11,748 nt of DNA, from contig DKNF01000250.1 of assembly GCA_002470165.1 (NCBI GenBank), forward strand, positions 1 through 11,748, written 5' to 3'. Below, piece by piece: positions 1-6,897 of this stretch. Position numbers and translations under genes: made by a program. The DNA comes from Betaproteobacteria bacterium UBA7395. Lineage in GTDB: Bacteria; Pseudomonadota; Gammaproteobacteria; Burkholderiales; Rhodocyclaceae. Positions within the stretch are counted from its first letter, which is position 1; the number at the start of each line of letters is the position of its first letter. The notes beneath the pieces were generated by a model. That model was not told the DNA's origin, searched no databases, and was given only the letters and a program-made list of their open reading frames with translations.

Positions 1-304
1 CGTCGAGCGCGGCGCCGAGCCAGGCGCCGAACAGCATGGCGAAGGCCGGAAACAGGTAGCCGAGCAGCGCCGACAGGCTCAGCCGGCTTTCCGGCAAGGC
101 CACGCAGACCATGTCACCCGCGGCAATGCCGGGACTGGCCGGCAGGGTCAGGACCGTCGCCGGACGCCCGGCGGCGATCTTGCCGATGCCGCAACTGCTG
201 CCGTGACCGCAGGCCGAACAGCCGCTGGTCTCCATGACGACGATGGCACGGCCGTCCTCGATCCGCTGGACGATGCCGCGGTGTTCGATCATGCCGGCGC
301 TCAT
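1..304 (-). CDS. RseC/MucC-like (SoxR-reducing system) protein, 5' part only
   Basis: The first 101 residues are present and the C-terminus runs off the left edge. Residues 29-38 carry a Cys-x2-Cys-x5-Cys cluster (GCSACGHGSSC), typical of the N-terminal domain of RseC/MucC proteins. A hydrophobic segment starts near residue 78 (LSALLGYLFPAFAMLFGAWLG), as expected for the first of two membrane helices. In E. coli, RseC works with the RsxABCDGE complex, the Rnf homologue, to keep SoxR reduced; it is also linked to sigma-E control. Its ATG overlaps the nifX stop as ATGA (301-304), which implies translational coupling and nif co-expression. With rnf genes nearby, a role in Rnf assembly or redox upkeep is the best inference. 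A second Met at residue 5 is a possible start. Family call is good; function here is inferred. Confidence 0.8.
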   Translation of the reverse strand, partial: MSAGMIEHRGIVQRIEDGRAIVVMETSGCSACGHGSSCGIGKIAAGRPATVLTLPASPGIAAGDMVCVALPESRLSLSALLGYLFPAFAMLFGAWLGAALD

Positions 305-780
305 CCCTGCCACCCTTCGTCTTCCATCGCCGCGAAGCGGTCGGTCGATGCCGCCTTGGCCTGCGCGGCGATGGCCCGGTCAACCCAGGCCACGCCGCCG
401 TCGCGCATGGCGCCGGAGAGTTCCAGCAGCAATTCGTCAATGGCGTCGACCTCGCCGACGCGGATCGGCTGAATACCGGCGGCCATCAGTTTCTTGATCG
501 CCGACGCGCCGATGGCCATGACATAGACTGCGGCGCAGCCGGCCAGGAAATCGACCTTGGCCGCCAGCTTGTCCTCGTTGCCGTCCATCGCCTCTTCCGG
601 GAACTCGCCGACACCGACCAGGGTTGCCTTGTCCGGGGTCACCTCATAGATGGCAAAGCCCTCGGCGGCGCCGAAATGCTGATTGACCCGGGTCCGGTCG
701 GTCGAGGCGAAGGCGATGCGGAGCACGGCTTCCGGGGCCTGCTTAATGGACCAGACCAGCTGCAGTCGACGTGACGACAT
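301..780 (-). CDS. nifX: NifX, FeMo-cofactor precursor carrier
   Basis: A 159-residue protein of the NifX/NafY/NifB C-terminal family (dinitrogenase iron-molybdenum cofactor-binding domain). After a short N-terminus ([11 protein letters not shown]) comes [28 protein letters not shown], the conserved opening of the domain with its HFG motif. NifX is a cytoplasmic protein that binds the NifB-cofactor and the VK-cluster and passes precursors to and from NifEN. The chosen ATG at 780 gives a length close to Azotobacter NifX (about 158 residues) and a matching N-terminus. In-frame ATGs at 798 and 843 would add 6 or 21 residues; the one at 843 has a weak purine-rich ribosome site, so the start is not certain. 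With the 780 start the gene overlaps the end of nifN by 38 nt, and its stop overlaps the next gene by 4 nt. Confidence 0.93.
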   Translation of the reverse strand: MSSRRLQLVWSIKQAPEAVLRIAFASTDRTRVNQHFGAAEGFAIYEVTPDKATLVGVGEFPEEAMDGNEDKLAAKVDFLAGCAAVYVMAIGASAIKKLMAAGIQPIRVGEVDAIDELLLELSGAMRDGGVAWVDRAIAAQAKAASTDRFAAMEDEGWQG

Positions 781-2146
781 GGCGTTGTCCGACGCCATCA
801 CGGTCGTCGGTCCAGTAGATTGAACGATAGGGTTCGAGTTCATGATGTTGTCCCAGCATCAGATTGGCGATATCGAAAAGAGCCTGCCGCGTACCGCGGT
901 AGCCCACCCAGGTGCGGGCGTAGCCGCCCACCGTGTCGTACTGCGGAAACCCGGCGCGTAGCAGCGGCAAGCCCAGGCGGCTGGCCGTGTCGGCGGCATG
1001 CGAATTGGCCATGACCAGCTGCGCGCCACCGGCCCGCGCCGCCTTTTCCATGTCTTCCAGGTCGCCGACGATGACCTGGTCGACGCTCAGGCTGGCCAGG
1101 CTGTCATGCCGGTGCGGGCTGACGGCGGCGACGATGTCGGCGCCCATGCCGCTCAGGAAACGCACCTGCATGCCGAGCAGGTCGGGATCGGCGGCCAGCG
1201 CGATGCGGGCGAAGCCGAGCATGAAGTGGCTGTCGACCATCGCGTCCTGCAACTGCGCGCGATGGCGCTCGATCTTTTCCGGCACCGGCCGGCCGGAGAT
1301 TTCGGAAAGCGTCTGGGTGAAGGCATCGCAATCGTCCAGGCCCATCAGGCCGGCGAAGCGGAAATCGGGCACGCCGGTGCGTTCCTTGAGGATGTCCGCC
1401 GCCTTGCTCAGCGACGGCCCGATCACCAGCGTCGCCAGCGACTCGCCCATGGCCTCGATTTCGGCACGCGGCGTGCCGCCGATGGTCAGCGAGGAAAACT
1501 CGGCCTCGACCAGATGACCGTCGAGCGAGTCGCCGATGTCCGGCACCACCACCGGACGCAGGCCGAAGGCCTCGACCCAGTCCTTGATCGCTTCGATATC
1601 GCCCGGCGTCAGCATCCCCGACGCCAGCACATTGACCTGCTTCGGCCGCTTGCCGACGCAGGCGCTCGCCGGTACCAGCGTCTGGATCAGCGCCTCGACC
1701 GCCAGCGCGTAGCCGCTCTCCAGGCAACCGAGGAAATCCGGCGTATTGACCGGCACCACCGCCACCCCGTCATACTCGGGATGCGCGGCGCGGAACTCCT
1801 TGACCGTGCGCAGGATGTCGGTCCCCTGCGTCTCCGACAGCCCGGTCGTGACCAGGCCGATGATGTCCGGCTTGCTCTTCTCGGACAGCGTACGCAGCGC
1901 CTCGACCACGTTCTCGTCGGCGCCCATGATCGACGACACCTGATCCATCGCCGTCGTCTGCAACGGAATCGGCTCGCGGAAATGGCGCACGAAAAATACC
2001 TTGCCGAAGGCCGTACACCCCTGCGAACCGTGCATCAGCGGCAGACTGCGATTCAGCCCGAGGAAAACCAGCGACGCACCGATCGGCTGGCTGACCTTCA
2101 ACGGATTGACCGCCAGCGCTTTCTTGGATTGGATGATTTCGGCCAT
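743..2146 (-). CDS. nifN: NifN, beta subunit of the FeMo-cofactor scaffold NifEN
   Basis: A 467-residue member of the nitrogenase component 1 family. With NifE it forms the NifE2N2 tetramer, a NifDK-like scaffold on which the L-cluster is matured to FeMo-cofactor with Mo and homocitrate. The start ([24 protein letters not shown]) is typical. Cys44 in [15 protein letters not shown] matches the single NifN cysteine that ligates the [4Fe-4S] cluster at the NifE-NifN interface. [22 protein letters not shown] and [13 protein letters not shown] are also family hallmarks. Length is close to Azotobacter NifN (458). A GAGGAG ribosome site lies about 9 nt before the ATG. The gene has its own sigma-54 promoter and NifA enhancer, and is separated from nifE by a permease gene, which is unusual. 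Its 3' end overlaps nifX. Confidence 0.97.
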   Translation of the reverse strand: MAEIIQSKKALAVNPLKVSQPIGASLVFLGLNRSLPLMHGSQGCTAFGKVFFVRHFREPIPLQTTAMDQVSSIMGADENVVEALRTLSEKSKPDIIGLVTTGLSETQGTDILRTVKEFRAAHPEYDGVAVVPVNTPDFLGCLESGYALAVEALIQTLVPASACVGKRPKQVNVLASGMLTPGDIEAIKDWVEAFGLRPVVVPDIGDSLDGHLVEAEFSSLTIGGTPRAEIEAMGESLATLVIGPSLSKAADILKERTGVPDFRFAGLMGLDDCDAFTQTLSEISGRPVPEKIERHRAQLQDAMVDSHFMLGFARIALAADPDLLGMQVRFLSGMGADIVAAVSPHRHDSLASLSVDQVIVGDLEDMEKAARAGGAQLVMANSHAADTASRLGLPLLRAGFPQYDTVGGYARTWVGYRGTRQALFDIANLMLGQHHELEPYRSIYWTDDRDGVGQRHVVTSTAAGLVH

Positions 2147-2179
2147 GTGGGCAACGCTCCTCAGAGATTACCCACCCCT

Positions 2180-2197
2180 AAGCAATGAGCGCGCCAA
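2180..2197 (-). promoter_or_regulatory. Sigma-54 (-24/-12) promoter of nifN
   Basis: The minus strand reads TTGGCGCGCTCATTGCTT. This fits the RpoN consensus TGGCACG-N4-TTGCW with one mismatch in the -24 box and the exact GG-N10-GC spacing. It lies 34 nt before the nifN start codon, with a NifA-type enhancer upstream. It would let nifN-nifX-rseC be transcribed independently of nifE and the permease. Confidence 0.88.
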
Positions 2198-2240
2198 GAA
2201 AAAATAACTTACAAAACAGTCATTTAAAATTTCTTGAGCG

Positions 2241-2256
2241 TGTCGCAAACCCGACA
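2241..2256 (-). promoter_or_regulatory. NifA upstream activator sequence of nifN
   Basis: The minus strand reads TGTCGGGTTTGCGACA, a perfect TGT-N10-ACA NifA site with an extended palindrome TGTCG-N6-CGACA. Its centre is 65.5 bp from the -12 G of the nifN promoter, about 78 bp from the expected transcription start. The DNA in between is AT-rich (A and T runs at 2198-2235), suited to bending, but I found no perfect IHF match there. Confidence 0.85.
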
Positions 2257-2289
2257 ATCACCACACCGGCTCACCGTTCTCCCCCCGCG

Positions 2290-4125
2290 TCAGTTGAACG
2301 GAAACAGTAGCGGGAGAAGGACAACGCACACGAGCAGCACGATCAGCGTGAAGGGCACGCCAACGCGCACGAAATCGGTGAAGCGGTAGCGACCGGGGCC
2401 GACCACCAGGGTATTGACCGGCGACGACACCGGGGTCATGAAGGCCGCCGAGGCAGCCAGCGCGACGGTCATGGCGAAGGGGTAAGGCGAAACCCCGATC
2501 TGCTGAGCAAGGCCGATGCCAATTGGCGCCATCAGCACGGCGGTGGCGGTGTTCGAGATGAACAGCCCGGTGACCGCCGTGAGCACGAAGAGCGCCGCCA
2601 TGACCCGGCGCGGCGAGGCGTCGCCGGTGACCGAGAGCAGACTGGAGACGATCAGGTCGATGCCGCCGGTTTTTTGCAGCGCCAGCGCGAAGGGCAGCAT
2701 GCCGACGATGAGGATCAGGCTCTGCCAGTGGATGGCGCGGTAGGCGCTGTCCATGTCGATGCAGCGGAAGGCGCCCATCAGCAGGCAGCCGATCAATGCG
2801 GCGATCACGTTCGGGACAATGCCGCTGATCATCAGCCCGACGGTGACGACCAGGCTGAACAGCGCGAGCGGGGCGCGCCGCGCCGCCGGTGCCGCTTCAT
2901 CGATTTCGGCGGGCAGCGTGAGAACGAGGAAGTCTTTCGCCTCCCGGTGCAGCAGGCGGATCGCCTTCCAGGTGCCGGCGATGAGCAGGGTGTCGCCCAT
3001 GCGCAGCTTTTCCTGCAGCACTTCGCTGGTGATGGCGCGCCCGTCGCGCCGCAGTCCCATGACGTTGATGCCGCGCTGCGAACGCATCCGCAGATCGAGG
3101 ATCGACCGGCCGATCATCCCGGAGCCCGGCGGCAGGGTGACTTCGGCCAGGCCGAGTTCGCGCGAACCTTCAAAGAAATGCTTGCCCTTGAACGACAGGG
3201 TTTGCAGCTTCATTTCGCCGCGGAAGCGGTCGAGATCGAGTTCGGGGCGGACGAAGTCGACAAGCAGGATGTCGCCTTCCAGCAACTCGCGGCTGGCCGA
3301 GGTGCTCAGCATGTCGTTGCCGAACTGGCGCTCCCGCTCGATGGCAATGACGTTGGCGCCGTAACGCTTGCGTAGCTGCATGTCGCCGAGCGTGCTGCCG
3401 ATCAGCGGCGAGTCGGGCAGGATGCGCAGGCGCCGCGGCCGTCCGGTCAGTGCGTATTCGGCAGCCAGATCGCTCAGGCGGCGGCGCCCCTTGCCCGGGG
3501 TGCCGTGTTGCGCCTCGCCGCGGGAAAGCCAGCGCCGGGCGAGCGTCATGTAGCCGAGGCCGAGCATCAGGACGACGAGGCCGGCCGGCGTAAAGTCGAA
3601 AAAGGCAAAGCCGGCATGACCCGCGCGCGCGAGTTCGCTGTTGACCACCATGTTCGGCGGTGTGCCGACCAGCGTCAGCATGCCGCTGATGAGTCCGGCA
3701 AAGGCGAGCGGCATCATCAGCCTGGCTGGCGAAACGTCGATGCGCCGGGCAATGCTCAGGGCCACCGGAATGAACAGGGCGACGACACCGGTCGAACTCA
3801 TGACCGAACCCAGGCCGGCGACGGCCAGCATGAGCAGCACGAGCAGCCGCGTTTCGCTGCTCCCGGCCCGCGTCAGCAGCCAGTCGCCGACGCGGTAGGC
3901 GATGCCGGTGCGGACCAGCGCCTCGCCAATGACGAAGAAGGCCGCGATCAGGATGACGCTCGGCTCACTGAAGCCGGCCAGCGCCTCGGCGGAGGTGAGC
4001 GTACCGGAAAGCACCAGCGCGAGCAGCGCCATGATCGCCACCGCGTCCATGCGTGGCTTGTTCATGACGAAGGCGACGATGCAGGCGGCGAGCAGAGAAA
4101 AGACCAGGAGGGTGTCGGGGTTCAT
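2290..4125 (-). CDS. SLC13 (DASS) family permease with two TrkA-C (RCK_C) domains, YfbS-like
   Basis: A 611-residue inner-membrane transporter. Layout: an N-terminal membrane half (residues 1-200), two soluble regulatory TrkA-C domains (about 222-306 and 315-400, with LIGSTLGDMQLRKRYGANVIAI and MIGRSILDLRMRSQRGINVMGL), and a C-terminal membrane half (about 417-611). Both halves keep the re-entrant substrate and Na+ motifs: SSTGVV at 110-115 with GTPPN at 154-158, then SNTATA at 524-529 with SPVNT at 568-572. Size and layout match E. coli YfbS. SLC13 proteins move sulfate, dicarboxylates or related anions with Na+; the substrate cannot be told from sequence. Position between nifE and nifN suggests supply for cofactor synthesis (sulfate, molybdate, or a tricarboxylate), but this is inference. 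No clear ribosome site precedes the ATG. It has no sigma-54 promoter of its own, so it may depend on read-through from nifE, 139 nt upstream. Confidence 0.9.
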   Translation of the reverse strand: MNPDTLLVFSLLAACIVAFVMNKPRMDAVAIMALLALVLSGTLTSAEALAGFSEPSVILIAAFFVIGEALVRTGIAYRVGDWLLTRAGSSETRLLVLLMLAVAGLGSVMSSTGVVALFIPVALSIARRIDVSPARLMMPLAFAGLISGMLTLVGTPPNMVVNSELARAGHAGFAFFDFTPAGLVVLMLGLGYMTLARRWLSRGEAQHGTPGKGRRRLSDLAAEYALTGRPRRLRILPDSPLIGSTLGDMQLRKRYGANVIAIERERQFGNDMLSTSASRELLEGDILLVDFVRPELDLDRFRGEMKLQTLSFKGKHFFEGSRELGLAEVTLPPGSGMIGRSILDLRMRSQRGINVMGLRRDGRAITSEVLQEKLRMGDTLLIAGTWKAIRLLHREAKDFLVLTLPAEIDEAAPAARRAPLALFSLVVTVGLMISGIVPNVIAALIGCLLMGAFRCIDMDSAYRAIHWQSLILIVGMLPFALALQKTGGIDLIVSSLLSVTGDASPRRVMAALFVLTAVTGLFISNTATAVLMAPIGIGLAQQIGVSPYPFAMTVALAASAAFMTPVSSPVNTLVVGPGRYRFTDFVRVGVPFTLIVLLVCVVLLPLLFPFN

Positions 4126-4191
4126 GCACGCTTCATTGCCGGAGGAAAGGGTCCGGTCTTTTCGTGAAGAGGGGGCCGGGAGCGAGGCCGT

Positions 4192-4197
4192 ATTGTA
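4192..4197 (-). promoter_or_regulatory. Possible weak -10 box before the permease
   Basis: The minus strand has TACAAT, 66 nt before the permease ATG. The hexamer 17 bp upstream is TTCTAG, a poor -35. This would allow a constitutive or activator-dependent sigma-70 promoter, but evidence is weak. A short (TG)5 run lies just upstream, at 4203-4212 of the plus strand. Confidence 0.2.
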
Positions 4198-4232
4198 TCG
4201 GCTGTGTGTGTGCGCTAGAACCCAAACCCCGT

Positions 4233-4248
4233 TACATCACCCGATGTA
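4233..4248. repeat. Perfect palindrome TACATC-N4-GATGTA in the nifE-permease gap
   Basis: Two 6-bp arms separated by 4 bases (ACCC on the plus strand) lie 16 bases after the nifE stop codon and about 108 bases before the permease ATG. It does not fit the NifA site (TGT-N10-ACA), the FNR site, or the CRP site. It could be an operator for an unknown regulator of the permease, or a small hairpin in the nifE transcript. There is no T-run to make it an intrinsic terminator. Confidence 0.5.
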
Positions 4249-4264
4249 CGCCGAGAGCAGATGC

Positions 4265-5662
4265 TCAAGCCGTCAGCACGGCCCCCGACACGCCCTGCGC
4301 CCACGGCGCCGGCTTCCTGACCGCGGACCACACCGGGCTTTCCATCGACAGCGCCAGTTGCCGGGCGAGTTCGCTCATGCCGGCGTAGCCGGCGTAGCCG
4401 AATTCGCGTTCCTGGTTGATGTCGAGGAAGGGAATGCGCGCCTTGAGCGCGGTGTACAGGTTGCGCCCGCCGGCGATCAGGATGTCGGCCCGGTACTCGT
4501 GATAAGTCGACAGCAGGGCCTTGGGGCTGCCGTCGTCGATCATCTTGGTGTCCTCGCCCATCAGTTCGCGGATGCGCGCCTTGTCTTCCTCGGTCGATTT
4601 CTTGGTGCCGGTGGCGACGACCTTCATGCCAAGATCCTGCAGCGCCGAAACGATGGACCACGACTTGACGCCGCCGGTGTAGAGCAGGACGCGCTTGTCC
4701 TTGAGGCGGGCGCGCCAGGGTTCGAGCGCGGCGTGGGCCTTGGCTTCCTCGCGGGCGATGACCGCCTCGGTGCGGGCGATCAGGTCGGGGTCGCCGATCA
4801 GCCGGGCGAAATCGCGCAGCGCATTGGAAACGTCCTGAACGCCGTAGAAACTGCCTTCGAAGAAGGGCTGGCCGTAGGTTTCCTGCATTTTACGGGCGAC
4901 GTTGAGCAGGGCCTTGGCGCAGACGACCATGTTCACCTTGGCCCGGTGCATGGTCTGGACTTCGTGGAAACGCGCGTCGCCGGACAGCGTGCACAGGATA
5001 CGCAGGCCGAGTTCGTCGAACAGTGGGGCAACGTGCCAGAACTCGCCGGCGATGTTGTATTCGCCAATCAGGTTGACGTCGTAGGTCGGCAGGCCGTCGG
5101 CGCGCGGTTTGGCCGGTGCCGGCTCGGCGGTGCCGATGACGTACTTGAACATGGCCTCGCCGGCCAGCCGGTTGCCGAGGTTCTTGGTGCCGTAGAAACC
5201 GGCGGCATCGACCGGCACCACCGGGATGCCGACGCGTTCGCTGGCGGCCTTGCAGACGGCTTCGACGTCGTCACCGATCAGTGCGGTGACGCAGGTGTTG
5301 TAGACGAAGACGGCCTTCGGCGCGTAGCTGTCGACCGCCTGCTTGATCGCGTGGAACAGGCGTTTTTCGCCACGCCCCATGACCACGTCGGTTTCCGACA
5401 GGTCGGTGGTCATGCCGATCTTGTACAGCGTGACGCCTGAAGAGCGCGTCCCGCGGTTATCCCAGGAAGAACCGGCGCAAGCAATCGGCCCATGGACGAT
5501 GTGGGCGACGTCGGCGATCGGCAGCAGCGCGATCTGCGCGCCGTCGAAGGAGCAGCCGCCGGCCGTGGCGCCCGGCTTCGGCTTCGAACAACCGGACTTT
5601 TCCTTGGTGTTGTGGCTGCAGGCCGGCTCATCGAGCAGGGCCTGGATTTCGCTGGCTTTCAT
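4265..5662 (-). CDS. nifE: NifE, alpha subunit of the FeMo-cofactor scaffold NifEN
   Basis: A 465-residue nitrogenase component 1 family protein, near the 475 residues of Azotobacter NifE. It pairs with NifN to hold the L-cluster and convert it to FeMo-cofactor. Cys37 (GGCSFDGA), Cys62 ([15 protein letters not shown]) and Cys124 ([12 protein letters not shown]) match in number and position the three NifE ligands of the interface [4Fe-4S] cluster. Cys248 in VCAKAL corresponds to the cysteine (near 250) that anchors the maturing cofactor. [14 protein letters not shown] near the C-terminus is also characteristic. A GGAG ribosome site lies 8 nt before the ATG. A sigma-54 promoter and a NifA enhancer lie directly upstream, so this gene begins a new NifA-controlled unit after the HhH gene. 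The next gene downstream is a permease and not nifN. Confidence 0.98.
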   Translation of the reverse strand: MKASEIQALLDEPACSHNTKEKSGCSKPKPGATAGGCSFDGAQIALLPIADVAHIVHGPIACAGSSWDNRGTRSSGVTLYKIGMTTDLSETDVVMGRGEKRLFHAIKQAVDSYAPKAVFVYNTCVTALIGDDVEAVCKAASERVGIPVVPVDAAGFYGTKNLGNRLAGEAMFKYVIGTAEPAPAKPRADGLPTYDVNLIGEYNIAGEFWHVAPLFDELGLRILCTLSGDARFHEVQTMHRAKVNMVVCAKALLNVARKMQETYGQPFFEGSFYGVQDVSNALRDFARLIGDPDLIARTEAVIAREEAKAHAALEPWRARLKDKRVLLYTGGVKSWSIVSALQDLGMKVVATGTKKSTEEDKARIRELMGEDTKMIDDGSPKALLSTYHEYRADILIAGGRNLYTALKARIPFLDINQEREFGYAGYAGMSELARQLALSMESPVWSAVRKPAPWAQGVSGAVLTA

Positions 5663-5692
5663 GCGCGTTCTCCAGATGACTGGCTAACACTC

Positions 5693-5708
5693 AGCAAAAT
5701 GGGTGCCA
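5693..5708 (-). promoter_or_regulatory. Sigma-54 (-24/-12) promoter of nifE
   Basis: The minus strand reads TGGCACCCATTTTGCT, nearly identical to the RpoN consensus TGGCACG-N4-TTGCW with exact GG-N10-GC spacing. The -12 box ends 31 nt before the nifE ATG. Confidence 0.93.
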
Positions 5709-5745
5709 CCGGGCAGCACCTTGTTTTATTTGAGAATTTTCATCA

Positions 5746-5775
5746 GCGGGCTTGTCGCCTTTGCGACAAGCCCGC
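5746..5775. repeat. Perfect 13-bp stem, 4-nt loop hairpin after the HhH gene
   Basis: Arms GCGGGCTTGTCGC and GCGACAAGCCCGC flank a 4-base loop, starting 8 nt after the stop of the upstream gene. T- and A-runs flank it (TTTTC at 5737-5741 and GAAAA at 5776-5780), but on the minus strand the T-run precedes the stem and no U-tract follows. It is therefore not a textbook intrinsic terminator, although such a strong stem may still slow polymerase or protect the 3' end of the mRNA. The NifA enhancer of nifE lies inside it. Confidence 0.85.
5753..5768 (-). promoter_or_regulatory. NifA upstream activator sequence of nifE
   Basis: The minus strand reads TGTCGCAAAGGCGACA, a perfect TGT-N10-ACA site with the same extended form TGTCG-N6-CGACA as at nifN. 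The centre is 65.5 bp from the -12 G, identical to nifN. It sits inside a 13-bp perfect hairpin. Confidence 0.88.
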
Positions 5776-5783
5776 GAAAAAAC

Positions 5784-6788
5784 TCAAATCTTCAACAACT
5801 TGCCAAGCTTTTCCAGCAACTTGGCACCGATGCCCTTGGCCCGCAGCAAGTCGTCGAGCCTGGCATAAGGCCGGGCGGCAACGATGGCTTCGGCGACCGC
5901 CTTGGAAATCCCCTTGACGGCAGCCAGTTCGGCCGCGCTGGCGGTATTGACGTTGACCGGAGCGGTCTTGTCTGCGGACTTGCTGGCGCTGGCCTTCCTG
6001 GTGGCGCTCTTGCCCGCCTTGGCGGCCGGCTTGGCCGCTGCCTCGACGTCGCCGCTGACCGGCTCGCTCACCGCCGCCAGATTGCGGTAGTCGCGCGTCA
6101 GGTAACCGGCCGGCGTCCATTCGCGCAGCATCAGGGTCAGCGTACCGCTGGCGTTCACCGCCGGCACGCTGTACCGGCAATCGGCCCAGGCGCTGCCGCC
6201 GGACAACTGGCCGAGCACCACGCTGGCCACCGGCTGGCCCTGCCAGGCGCCGCCTTGATAGGGCGCGTCGAGCGCCCAGACTTCGAGGGCCAGCGTGCCG
6301 CTGAGGTTGTCCGGGCTGCGCGGGCTGGCGATGCGTTCGATGGCGATTTCCGCCATGCCGTCGGCCACCCGGCAACTCACGTCGCCAAGCAGGAAAGGCT
6401 GGAAGAAGGTCTGCGGCGTCGCATAGACCGACAAATCGCGGACCTGGACGCTGCCGTCCACACGCTGTCCGACCAGCGCCATGGCCATGACCTGGGCGGC
6501 GCAACCGGCCGGCGGCAAGGCGGTCACGCAGGCGGCCACGTTGAAATTGCCCGGCGTCGGCTGCAAGGCCAGTTCGGCGACCTTGACACCGTTCAGCGCC
6601 AGACCGTCGAAACCGCCGGGGCTGGCCCACAATTGCAAGGCCCAGTGGGTGCCGTCGGCCAGATCGGCTTCGGCCAGGCTGACATCGGCGTTGAGATGGA
6701 CGAAATCCCCATCCAGACAGTAACCATGATTGGCACCAAGCGCGGTCATGGCGTCGGCGGCGGAATAATTCGTCGTATGCACGGGCAT
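5784..6788 (-). CDS. Unknown protein with duplicated beta-rich domain and C-terminal helix-hairpin-helix
   Basis: A 334-residue protein I cannot name. Residues about 21-122 and 131-238 look like two diverged copies of one domain: HWALQLWA aligns with TLALEVWA, VKVAELALQPTPGNFNVAACVTALP with QPVASVVLGQLSGGSAWADCRYSVP, and QVRDLSVY with LTRDYRNL. The alternating hydrophobic pattern suggests beta-sandwiches. Residues 249-277 are a Lys/Ala/Ser linker. Residues 278-334 (VNVNTASAAELAAVKGISKAVAEAIVAARP...) form a ComEA/Hef-type pair of helix-hairpin-helix motifs, usually used for sequence-nonspecific DNA binding. No signal peptide or membrane helix is seen, so it is probably cytoplasmic. It sits between rnfH and nifE with NifA-type control elements at both ends. 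A GGGAG sequence abuts the ATG, so the GTG at 6782 (Val3), 6 nt from it, may be the true start. Confidence 0.82.
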   Translation of the reverse strand: MPVHTTNYSAADAMTALGANHGYCLDGDFVHLNADVSLAEADLADGTHWALQLWASPGGFDGLALNGVKVAELALQPTPGNFNVAACVTALPPAGCAAQVMAMALVGQRVDGSVQVRDLSVYATPQTFFQPFLLGDVSCRVADGMAEIAIERIASPRSPDNLSGTLALEVWALDAPYQGGAWQGQPVASVVLGQLSGGSAWADCRYSVPAVNASGTLTLMLREWTPAGYLTRDYRNLAAVSEPVSGDVEAAAKPAAKAGKSATRKASASKSADKTAPVNVNTASAAELAAVKGISKAVAEAIVAARPYARLDDLLRAKGIGAKLLEKLGKLLKI

Positions 6789-6809
6789 CTCCCAGGGACA
6801 AGGCCGCGC

Positions 6810-6837
6810 ATTATAGGACAGAAATATTTCAATACAA
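6810..6837 (-). promoter_or_regulatory. Sigma-70-like promoter of the HhH gene
   Basis: The minus strand has a perfect -10 hexamer TATAAT (6810-6815) and a -35 candidate TTGTAT (6832-6837), with a 16-bp spacer in an AT-rich stretch. The -10 is 22 nt before the ATG, giving a very short leader. The 16-bp spacer and imperfect -35 leave some doubt. Confidence 0.5.
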
Positions 6838-6848
6838 TCAATTATTTA
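6836..6848 (+). promoter_or_regulatory. IHF consensus site upstream of the HhH gene
   Basis: The plus strand reads AATCAATTATTTA, a perfect match to WATCAR-N4-TTR in AT-rich DNA. It lies between a NifA-type enhancer and the HhH start, where IHF normally bends DNA at NifA/RpoN promoters. It also overlaps the -35 candidate by two bases. A short degenerate consensus in AT-rich DNA can arise by chance. Confidence 0.5.
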
Positions 6849-6881
6849 CGCACAAATACGGTGCATAAACCGGTATTCCAA

Positions 6882-6897
6882 TGTCGCAAAAACGACA
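6882..6897 (-). promoter_or_regulatory. NifA upstream activator sequence without an evident sigma-54 promoter
   Basis: The minus strand reads TGTCGTTTTTGCGACA, a TGT-N10-ACA site with the same TGTCG-N6-CGACA form as the nifE and nifN enhancers, starting 3 nt after the rnfH stop. I scanned for GG-N10-GC between it and the HhH start and found only one match, at the start codon itself and lacking the flanking consensus. At the 65.5 bp spacing used by nifE and nifN there is no -12 box. Confidence 0.7.

Noticed and set aside
998..2188. Long plus-strand open frame opposite nifN
   Set aside because: His/Arg/Asp/Gln-rich shadow of a well-supported gene, with no ribosome site or motif.
4203..4212. 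(TG)5 dinucleotide run
   Set aside because: Too short to call a meaningful repeat or phase-variable tract.
4126..4264. Sigma-54 promoter or NifA enhancer for the permease
   Set aside because: All GG dinucleotides on the minus strand were checked for GG-N10-GC and none fits. No TGT-N10-ACA is present.
3902..5440. Long plus-strand open frame opposite nifE and the permease start
   Set aside because: It is antisense to nifE, which has all expected cysteines. The translation shows no domain and low-complexity Val/Gly/Asp/Ala content.
5737..5780. Intrinsic terminator for either strand
   Set aside because: The stem is strong, but the T-run precedes the stem on the minus strand and an A-run follows it on the plus strand, so the U-tract is missing. 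It is kept as a hairpin only.
5743..6801. Same-strand overlapping frame of 352 codons over the HhH gene
   Set aside because: The translation is Arg/Gly-rich with no domain, whereas the chosen frame has an HhH pair and an internal domain repeat.
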